A stretch of DNA of 64,000 nucleotides from Mesonia sp. HuA40 (GTDB taxonomy: Bacteria; Bacteroidota; Bacteroidia; Flavobacteriales; Flavobacteriaceae). Below are positions 56,995 to 64,000 of the stretch, one piece after another. How positions within the stretch are numbered: position 1 is the first letter of the stretch; each line of letters opens with the position of its first letter. The stretch lies in NCBI RefSeq assembly GCF_008017835.1, contig NZ_VRLT01000021.1, positions 62,001 through 126,000 on the forward strand. Reading direction: 5' to 3'. A program made the translations under genes and the position numbers. The notes under the pieces were generated by a model, which saw only the letters and a program-made list of their open reading frames with translations, was not told the DNA's origin and did no database searches.

Positions 56995-59849
56995 CTAGCG
57001 TTTTAAAGTGAAATGTCCTTTTATTTCTATATTGTTCTTTAGTCTGATTATATACCAATAGTCATTAGATGGCATAGGCTTTCCGTTATAATTGCCATCC
57101 CAGCCTGGGCGTTCTGCATTAAATTGATAGAGCATTTTTCCAAATCTATCAAAAATTAATACCTCGGTGCCGCGCAAGTTATCTTCGTATTTACCTAGGA
57201 TTCTCCATTTGTCGTTAATACCATCGGCATTGGGCGTAAAAAAACGCATTAAGCCCAAAATGCTTACTTTCTTAGAAGTTATTCCGCAGCCTTGTTCGCT
57301 TTTGACATAAACGGTATATACTCCTGGAACCAAATTGTCGAAAAAAGGAGTATCTTGGTATGGACCTTCAGGACTTTCTATCGCGTATTGATAGCTGCCC
57401 AAGTTTTCTGGGTCTAAAATTACTTGAATACTACTATCTAAAGAGAAGTGCGTTTCTTTGGTCGTAAATTTTGCTTTTCCCACAGGAATTAAAGTAAATT
57501 TCTTACTCTGGGTACACCCATCTTCGTCGGTTACCCGTACAGTGTGAGTGGTAAGTTCTGCAGTATTAATACTAGGAGTGGTTTCGCCAGAGGGCTCCCA
57601 TAAGTAGGTGAATTTTTTATCTGATGGAGCATCGACGCTTACCGATAAGTTAATAGGGTTGGGACTGTTTTCTAAACAGTAAAAAATTTCTTCATCTGCA
57701 CCTAAACTAAAACTATTATTGAATTCAAAATTAATTTGATAAATGTCAGGGCAACCAATCCCATCGTCGGTTAAATAAATACTAAAGGGTAGGTTTTCCT
57801 TAACAATTTCAACCGTATCTTCTGTGTAAGGATTAATTTTTTAACCGCTTCATCTTCTGTGCGATAAAATTTAGGATTATTAAAGCTAATGTTGGTAGCT
57901 TCTATTATCGAACTGAACTCCTTGCTTATTTTTTGATCTATATTGCAAACTATTTGTTGAATAGGTATAAGATTGTAATTACTAGTATCAAGCGTTAGCG
58001 TAGCTTGATTTTTGCAACTGGTTTGGGTGTTGATTAATTGAACTTCAAGCTGTGTAGGTAGGTTAGCGGGGGTATAGTTTTGTGGGTTAGAAATTAGATT
58101 TTTGTTATTGTCTTTATCCCATTCGTAAAATTCAAAAACCAAATTAGAATCGGGAAAATCGGCGCTTAGCTTTTCGCGGATTTCGACTAGATTAAATACT
58201 GGCTGTTGGTTGGTTCGAGTACATTGAAAATAAGTGTAATCTTGAATATCGGGTAAAGCTTCAAACGTGATATTGGCAGTTCCTATCAAGGGACATTTCC
58301 CGTCGTTAAAGGTAATTTCTAAAATATATTCTTGGGTTTGTGGAAATCCTAAAGACAAATCTGGGGTAACCAATAAGCTGTTGCCAGTAACATTAGGAAG
58401 GGGAGAATCGTTTTTAGACCAAGTGTAGCTCGCGTTGGGTAAATTGAGATAAGCCAATTGATAATTTTCGGACTCGCACAAACTGATATTGGTAATTAAT
58501 TCATCATCATCTTGATTGATAATGTTGATGCGGTCTACAAAAAATGACTGAATAAAAGGAGGTAACCCAAAAACCGCATTTTTTTGAGCTAACGGAACAG
58601 CACCTTCAAAAGTACTTTCGGTATATTCAATTGAATTGAAATCGGCATTCGGGTTTTTTATTACTGCCAATTTCGGTTCGCCAATAACGGGTTTATAAAT
58701 TCTACCATCTGGACCTAATTGTAGGGCAGTGGCTTGCTCTGAGGTTGTGATGAGAATTTCATTTATACTGGCGGCCATATTGGACGCAGTTAAATCCCAT
58801 TGAAAAATCTTATTTGCCAGATTATCATTAGCGGTGGCATAAGCTTTTGTCGAATTTGCACTAAACTCTACGCCGTATGGGTTTACGTTTTCAACTAGGG
58901 CAGTACTACTTGTAACTTGACCAGTGGTAGGATTAAAATCTGATAAATATACCCCGCCATTTGGCAAATCATCACCACTAGTTGGATCAAAGGTTTTGGT
59001 ATGATGCGCAGTTAAAATTTTTAAACCATCGGGAGAGGCTTTAATATAACCCAATGCGGCTCTTCTGTAGGCGTTTAATGGTATATTAGGACCTATAGTT
59101 GAGATTACTGGGGTGGTGTTTATTCCATTTTGATCTATTTTAAAGGCATAAAAGCTATTAACAAAATGTGTAATCACCCAAATACTGCTACAATCTGCCC
59201 CTTTAACCGCCGTAATCTTCTCAGAACATTTATATTTTAATTCTTCAGGATCATTTTGATCATAGGTTATTAAATGTATATTTTTTTGACCAGTTACTAC
59301 ATCTCCTAATCCGTTGTTTAGCGTCATATCGACGACGGAGTAGTTAAAGCCATTGTTGAAACCATCATCGGCTACGGGTACAGCAGTGTTAGTGTCGCTG
59401 TAATTGGCTTGTGGAATCCCGTTGCTATTGGCCGGACCTTGATTGGGGTAAGCGAAAGCATTTTGGTGGTGTGGTTCATCAACCGTGAAAATAAAATACA
59501 AATCTTTATCTCCTGGATGAGGTACAATAAGTGCACTGCTTGTACTACTAGGATCGCCATGAAGCCCAGAATTACCATAATAATCGGCATTGCCCATAAT
59601 TTGGTGGTTTCGGTTCCAAACTGTTCTACCGTCTGAGTAAAACAGAAGATTTCCCGAAGCGTCTGAAATACTAGAGCAGCCTTCAGAGGTATTAATTTGA
59701 CCATTGGTTATGGCTGTAGGAGTGCCATTATCAAAGTTTATACCTGCGTTGTATCCAAAATACCAATTGTTAGCTTGCCCTTGGGCTTGTATATTTAAGT
59801 TGTTAAAAATAAGTAGAATTGATACAACTAGTGCAAGGCGAAAATTCAT
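56995..59849 (-). pseudogene. T9SS type B secreted protein, interrupted by a one-base frameshift
   Basis: The signal peptide and first 681 or so residues read in one frame from ATG 59849; the natural frame breaks at an A6 run at 57837-57842 (minus strand) and ends at 57771 in unrelated residues. Adding one A gives GTT AAA AAA ATT and an uninterrupted frame down to 56995, about 951 residues. Across the join it would read NPYTEDTVEIVKENLPFSIY, then Ig-like repeats and the type B C-terminal signal (MRFFTPNADGINDKWRILG to GHFTLKR). N-terminally it has a six-bladed-propeller-like WNRNHQ / ADPH-like region with many Gly, as in other large surface proteins. As written it would make a truncated, unsecreted-tail product. 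It may be a sequencing error, a real mutation or a phase-variable tract. It lies 13 bases after the ABC permease gene. Confidence 0.85.
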
Positions 59850-59862
59850 TAAGTCTGTATTT

Positions 59863-60696
59863 TTAAAGGTCTCGGCGTTTTAATAAAGCATAGCTTCCCC
59901 ATACAAAAATGAGAATCCAAACTAAAACGATTAGAATCTGATAAAGGTAAACATTCGAATCAAATTGAAGATCAGTGTTCAATTGGTTAGCGGTACTTTG
60001 TATAACATTTAATTTAGAAATGGGCTGTTTAACCAGATTGCTTATAGATTCTAGAGGGAAAAATTGGGTAATATTTCTTGCTACTTCTTCATTTCCTATC
60101 TCCCAACGAATAAGACCGTAAAGTAGATTTTCAAAAATCCACCAAACAAAAAGAAAACCTAAGGCAAAAGCCGATTTCTTTACAAAAATACCTAAAAACA
60201 TGCAGAAGCTAAAGAAACCAATCAACTTTATAAAATAAGCTAAGAGGTACTCGAGATCAGAAAAAATGATGCTCAACTCGTCGTAATCTGAAAATATAAT
60301 TCCAAGAATAAGCGATACAATAAAAATAAATAGGGTAGAAACTAATGAAAAAACTACTACGGTATAGAATTTAGAAAGGATAAATTCCTTTTTGCTTAAA
60401 CCGTCAATAAGGTTTTGTTTGAGGGTGCGGTTGCTGTACTCATTAGACATCATTGATACAATAACAATGGCTAGAAAAATCTTTAAAAAAGCAGCAAAAT
60501 AAGTGTTGAAATGCCAAATGTAAGGGAAGTTGAAAATTCCTTGGTCGGCCAGCTGAAAATCTATACCTCCAAACTTAAAGCGGATCGATGCAAATAGAGC
60601 AATGAGTGTAAATAAAGCGAAATATATTATACTTAAAACACGTGCAGAACGGCTGTGTTTTAATTTTTGAAATTCAATTTGTAAAAGTCTTTTCAT
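59863..60696 (-). CDS. ABC-2 type transporter permease
   Basis: A 277-residue inner-membrane protein with six hydrophobic segments (about 18-36, 57-80, 110-134, 148-166, 172-190 and 247-268), the layout of ABC-2 permeases for lipid, antibiotic or peptide export. It partners the ATPase gene, two bases upstream. The substrate cannot be told. The three T9SS proteins that follow may be on the same message. Confidence 0.88.
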   Translation of the reverse strand: MKRLLQIEFQKLKHSRSARVLSIIYFALFTLIALFASIRFKFGGIDFQLADQGIFNFPYIWHFNTYFAAFLKIFLAIVIVSMMSNEYSNRTLKQNLIDGLSKKEFILSKFYTVVVFSLVSTLFIFIVSLILGIIFSDYDELSIIFSDLEYLLAYFIKLIGFFSFCMFLGIFVKKSAFALGFLFVWWIFENLLYGLIRWEIGNEEVARNITQFFPLESISNLVKQPISKLNVIQSTANQLNTDLQFDSNVYLYQILIVLVWILIFVWGSYALLKRRDL

Positions 60697-60698
60697 GC

Positions 60699-61607
60699 TT
60701 AGGTGTTTTTTTGACTGGTAAGTTGTAAAAACTGTTGTTCGAGGCTTTCTTTTCGTTTAACGAGGTGAGAAAGTATGATGCCCTTTTTAATTAATAGCTC
60801 ATTTATTTCTTCAGCTTTAGCGGGCTCAGATAAAAAGGCGGTAATAAATTCATCTTCATCTTGTTTACTTACACGCTCAAATAGTTTGTTGGCTTCTAGA
60901 ACCTCCATTAGTTGCTGGGTGTTTTTAGCATTAAGCTCTACATAACCGTGATTGGCTGTGAGTTCGTGTACAGGGCCGGCATATAGTTTTTGCCCTTTTC
61001 GTAAAATTACCACGTGGTCGCATACCTTTTCTACTTCATCTAAAAGGTGAGAAGCTAAAAGTATGGTAGTGCCCATTTTTGCGATGGTCTTAATGATTTC
61101 TCTAATTTGATGAATTCCTTGTGGGTCTAAACCATTAGTAGGTTCATCTAGAATCAAAATTTCGGGGTCGTTGAGAAGTGCAGAAGCAATGGCCAGCCTT
61201 TGTTTCATCCCTAAAGAAAAGGCACTAAATTTTGTGTTTTTTCGATCGAGTAAGCCTACCAATTTTAATTTATCATTTATAGCCGATGTGGATACATTTT
61301 TTATTTTACAAACCAAAGCGAGGTTTTGGTATGCGGTCATGTACGGATAAAAATTGGGCCTTTCGATAATCGCACCTACCTTTTTAAGCGCCTGATGTGT
61401 GCTTTCTTCACCATTAAACCATTTAAACGAACCACTAGTAGCGTTTACTACATTGAGCACAATACCCAAAGTGGTTGATTTACCGCTTCCGTTAGGTCCT
61501 AAGATTCCGTAAACGTGGCCTTTTTCAATGGTAAAAGAAAGCTGATTTACCGCTGTAATTTTACCATAATTTTTGGTTATATTCTCAAGAGTAAGTATTG
61601 TATTCAA
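60699..61607 (-). CDS. ABC transporter ATP-binding protein
   Basis: A 302-residue ATPase, with Walker A GPNGSGKST at 37-45, the signature FSLGMKQRLAIASALL, Walker B ILILDEPTNGLDP and H-loop ASHLLDE. The C-terminal 90 residues are the extra domain seen in bacitracin-export-type (BcrA) ATPases. It is the first gene of the ABC unit and reads divergently from the kinase-like gene, 88 bases away. Confidence 0.93.
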   Translation of the reverse strand: MNTILTLENITKNYGKITAVNQLSFTIEKGHVYGILGPNGSGKSTTLGIVLNVVNATSGSFKWFNGEESTHQALKKVGAIIERPNFYPYMTAYQNLALVCKIKNVSTSAINDKLKLVGLLDRKNTKFSAFSLGMKQRLAIASALLNDPEILILDEPTNGLDPQGIHQIREIIKTIAKMGTTILLASHLLDEVEKVCDHVVILRKGQKLYAGPVHELTANHGYVELNAKNTQQLMEVLEANKLFERVSKQDEDEFITAFLSEPAKAEEINELLIKKGIILSHLVKRKESLEQQFLQLTSQKNT

Positions 61608-61695
61608 TATTTTGTTTTTTTATAAAACGATAAACTTACATAAATGTTACCGTATTTATACTGCGAAGATTAGTATTTTTGATAAAAAAATAAGC

Positions 61696-62763
61696 ATGTC
61701 AGATCGTTTAATGTCTAAAAGAAAACCAGCATTTCCTATTAATGAAAGGCTAAAGGCCTATTTGGTAAAATATAATAGAAGTACAAAGATTCCTGTGTTT
61801 TATGAAGATTTGTTGCGCTTTTCGGGAAGTATAGTGGTGTATGATGAGAAAGACGAAGACACCCTTTGGGTACGCTGTTATTACCCAGACCACGAGCGTA
61901 GTGATATTGATACCAGCTTAAAGCGGATTTATACCATCTTATATTCTGATGGTAGTGATGATTCTTTTAAATTTCTAAATATAGACGCCATTGATTATTG
62001 CACCTTTGGTAATTCAAAACCTTTTAGAGTTAAGGTGCGTAATATTTTAAACGATAGTGTTACCTACTTTTACGTGAAGAAAGCAGATGCTTCGCGAATA
62101 TATGGTTTAGAGTTTGAACACTTGTTATCTCCGCATCGTATTGGTTTCCTAGTGTATAGAGATACTTTAATCGAAGAGCATATAAGCGGAATACCAGGAG
62201 ATGTTTTCATTAATGATATGCTTCCTACCTGCGATGATCGTGATAAAACGTACATAGCCAAACAATTTGTAAAATTTAATGAGCGCTGTACCATAAGACT
62301 TTTGGGCGATATGCGTTCTTATAACTATGTAGTAATTCCTACCCATGATTTTGATCATGTGGCTTATCAAATTCGAGCCATAGATTTTGATCAGCAATGT
62401 TTTGAAGGCAAATTAAAGGTTTATCGGCCACAATTCTTTAAAGAAAATTATGCCATGGTAAAGCTCGTAGCAGATTATTTACAAGAATCATCTATAGAGC
62501 AGTATCAAAAAGAAGAACGTAGCCAAGTGGCTAAAAGATTAATAATTACGCAAAAAAGGTACAAACAATTGATACGTTGTATGATTGCCGATGAAATTTC
62601 TACACGAGAAAATGTAAAACAGCTAAGAAGAGAGTTGATGAATTTTTCAAACGATATTAGTTTTAAAAGGGCCAAATCTATGGGGCACATTTTAAAAACA
62701 GCTCTTAACTTTGTAAAAAGAAACTACCAAGATATAAGCAGTAAAGAATTCGAAGAATTTTGA
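61696..62763 (+). CDS. Uncharacterised protein with kinase-like motifs
   Basis: A 355-residue protein of no family I can name. I start it at ATG 61696 (MSDRLMSKRKPAFPINE), since the longer frame from 61573 runs into the ABC gene and lacks conserved residues. Motifs in order resemble a protein-kinase / APH fold. FYVKKA (K128 or K129, ATP-binding Lys) is followed by GLEFEHLL (E139 or E141), the hinge-like TLIEEHISGIPGDVF (about 157-171), LLGDMRSYNY with D205 and N210 (the D-x4-N of a catalytic loop), and RAIDFDQQ with D230 and D232 (metal site). The C-terminal 100 residues are helical. TATTTTTG (61674-61681) is a likely -7 box. Confidence 0.75.
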   Translation: MSDRLMSKRKPAFPINERLKAYLVKYNRSTKIPVFYEDLLRFSGSIVVYDEKDEDTLWVRCYYPDHERSDIDTSLKRIYTILYSDGSDDSFKFLNIDAIDYCTFGNSKPFRVKVRNILNDSVTYFYVKKADASRIYGLEFEHLLSPHRIGFLVYRDTLIEEHISGIPGDVFINDMLPTCDDRDKTYIAKQFVKFNERCTIRLLGDMRSYNYVVIPTHDFDHVAYQIRAIDFDQQCFEGKLKVYRPQFFKENYAMVKLVADYLQESSIEQYQKEERSQVAKRLIITQKRYKQLIRCMIADEISTRENVKQLRRELMNFSNDISFKRAKSMGHILKTALNFVKRNYQDISSKEFEEF

Positions 62764-62764
62764 A

Positions 62765-62795
62765 TAAAAAAACCAACTGAAAAGTTGGTTTTTTT
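62765..62795. terminator. Bidirectional terminator between two convergent genes
   Basis: AACCAACT / AGTTGGTT stem (62771-62778 with 62783-62790), GAAA loop and A and T runs on both sides. Confidence 0.9.
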
Positions 62796-62801
62796 GTGTT
62801 C

Positions 62802-63860
62802 TTATTTTTTATCCTCTTTGTTAAAATAAACTAAGTAGTAATACATCTGCCGTTCTTCGTCCCAGCCTTTTTCAATAAACTTCTCGGCGCTTTCTGGGTT
62901 TATAAAATCTAGCTTAATTTGTACATTAGTGTCTAGATTAATTACACTTTTTATTTTCTTTCTAGCCGCACTTACAGCTGTATTTGAAACAGGAAATTCG
63001 GTTAAATCTTCGATTTTATATTTAGGTGCTTTTTCTGTTTTATAATGTTGAAATTCAGGTATCAACTCTGGGTTTTCAAGCACCTCGTTTAAAAACTGGT
63101 CTTCTTTAAAGTTTTCATTTTTTGCAAAATGATTTACCGCTCGATTCATAAACAAAACTTCTTGTTGTTTGTCTTCGGCTGGTAAAACTACATCCTTAGC
63201 AAAATCTTGACAAAACTTTAGATAGCTTTTGGTATTAAAGTTTTCATCTGCAAATACATCTACCAGTAAAAATTGCTCTAACCAATACTTTGTATCATAC
63301 CTATTTGAATCTATACTTAAAATTTTATAGCCTTCTTCTTTGTTTTTATTAAAAATTAAGGCGCCTTTATCTAATTTATTCAAATTAACCCCCTGTTGTA
63401 AAATAGCTTCTAAGTTTCCTTGATTTTCATCAAATTGTAAAAAATCATGTTTCAACTCAGATTTAAAAATACCTACGCCATCAAGTTTTTCATGGTCCAG
63501 CATCAAATTTTCAAAATGAACTACGTATAACTCACCACTTTTAATGTGCGGATGTTTACCTTCATTAAACAATAACTGGGCTATTTTTTGTGATTGCTCG
63601 TGCGCTTTGCTAGGATTGTCAAATATTTGACTAACCGCTTTAAATAAATCGTGATATTCTAAATCTACATCATGGGTAAATTGATAATAAGTCTCTTCTT
63701 TTTCTCTAAAAGATTTAAGAAAATATTCTTTTAACAACGCATTGAGTTCATCGTTGAGCTGAAAAGGGTTTTGTGAAAGAAATAGATTTTCGTTTCTGCT
63801 TTTATTTCCTACTCGGTGTATCGATAGACTTTCGATTTGAGCGCTATATAAATTTATCAT
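62802..63860 (-). CDS. Nucleoid-associated protein (NdpA/YejK family)
   Basis: A 352-residue cytoplasmic protein of the 37-kDa nucleoid-associated family. It begins MINLYSAQIESLSIHRVGNK and has the conserved KSGELYVVHFENLMLD, DGVGIFKSELKHDFL and YDTKYWLEQFLLVD segments. E. coli YejK binds the nucleoid, but its role is not well known. It is probably transcribed with the partial upstream gene at the window end. Confidence 0.85.
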   Translation of the reverse strand: MINLYSAQIESLSIHRVGNKSRNENLFLSQNPFQLNDELNALLKEYFLKSFREKEETYYQFTHDVDLEYHDLFKAVSQIFDNPSKAHEQSQKIAQLLFNEGKHPHIKSGELYVVHFENLMLDHEKLDGVGIFKSELKHDFLQFDENQGNLEAILQQGVNLNKLDKGALIFNKNKEEGYKILSIDSNRYDTKYWLEQFLLVDVFADENFNTKSYLKFCQDFAKDVVLPAEDKQQEVLFMNRAVNHFAKNENFKEDQFLNEVLENPELIPEFQHYKTEKAPKYKIEDLTEFPVSNTAVSAARKKIKSVINLDTNVQIKLDFINPESAEKFIEKGWDEERQMYYYLVYFNKEDKK

Positions 63861-63911
63861 TTACTATATTTTAGTTTAGTGGTTTTCCGCTTTAGCGAAA
63901 AAAAATTAACG

Positions 63912-64000
63912 TTAATTCCAATACTGGTTATAGTCAATATCATCTAAGTTGTCTAGATTATCAAAGTCATCAAATTCATCGAATAAATCAGCGTCTTCTT
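63912..64000 (-). CDS. C-terminal end of an acidic protein (partial)
   Basis: The last 28 codons of a gene that extends beyond the window, ending in DIDYNQYWN and TAA at 63912-63914. The tail is rich in Asp and Glu (for example EDADLFDEFDDFDNLD). I do not recognise the protein. It ends 51 bases before the nucleoid-associated protein start on the same strand. Confidence 0.55.
   Translation of the reverse strand, partial: EDADLFDEFDDFDNLDNLDDIDYNQYWN

Noticed and set aside
61573-61695. Longer start for the kinase-like gene at 61573
   Set aside because: It would overlap the divergent ABC ATPase gene and contain the likely promoter.
63870-63905. Hairpin-like TTTTCCGCTTTAGCGAAAA upstream of the nucleoid protein gene
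   Set aside because: The stem is about four base pairs with almost no loop; it is not a credible terminator.

Overview
The window is a chromosomal stretch from a member of the Bacteroidetes, most likely a marine or soil Flavobacteriaceae. The evidence is AT-rich DNA, promoters of the TTG / TAnnTTTG type, almost no Shine-Dalgarno sequences, transketolase split into two genes, a bacillithiol gene (bshC), a DUF4295 gene directly after rpmG, and secreted proteins with the type B C-terminal signal of the type IX secretion system (T9SS, the gliding-motility secretion route). Nearly all of it is core genome. I see no prophage, insertion sequence, CRISPR array, rRNA or tRNA.

Layout. 1-8.3 kb: split transketolase (minus), then tgt, an LptF/LptG permease, accA, dnaB, a secreted protein of unclear function and an OmpA-like protein. 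8.4-13.7 kb (minus): the thrS-infC-rpmI-rplT translation operon, with infC starting at a non-ATG codon, and htpG. 13.8-19.6 kb: a TetR-like gene with an ABC1 kinase, a short membrane protein, fabH, a CoA-binding protein and a sodium/solute symporter. 19.7-28 kb (plus): recR, a glycosyltransferase, an E2 acyltransferase, an exonuclease / FAH / HPt / cinA run, rpmB-rpmG-DUF4295, and ftsY. 28-36.5 kb (plus): rimO, bshC, a PLP decarboxylase, guaA, a four-LysM protein and an OsmC-like protein. 36.6-39.5 kb (minus): a nitronate monooxygenase-like enzyme, mnmA and a MORN-variant protein. 39.6-47.7 kb: two fasciclin lipoproteins, pyrG, yidC, a DUF3820 protein and sucC. 47.8-52.1 kb: DUF1456, DUF2254, hsp20 and uvrB. 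52.2-61.6 kb (minus): three large T9SS type B proteins, one of them broken by a one-base frameshift, behind an ABC transporter pair. 61.7-64 kb: an uncharacterised protein with kinase-like motifs, a nucleoid-associated protein and the acidic tail of a gene that runs off the end.

How it fits together. Most genes serve translation and tRNA modification (thrS, infC, ribosomal proteins, tgt, mnmA, rimO), DNA replication and repair (dnaB, recR, uvrB, exonuclease), lipid synthesis (accA, fabH), nucleotide synthesis (guaA, pyrG) and protein export and folding (ftsY, yidC, htpG, hsp20).

The points I find most worth following are: a composite promoter element shared by the two chaperone genes htpG and hsp20 with identical internal spacing; a conserved-looking hypothetical protein (61696-62763) whose motifs match a protein-kinase/APH-like active site; the A6-tract frameshift in a T9SS protein; the non-ATG infC start; a Tgt without its zinc cysteines; and a 305-bp non-coding segment with terminal inverted repeats flanked by TA. 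I did not find a clearly new multi-gene system.
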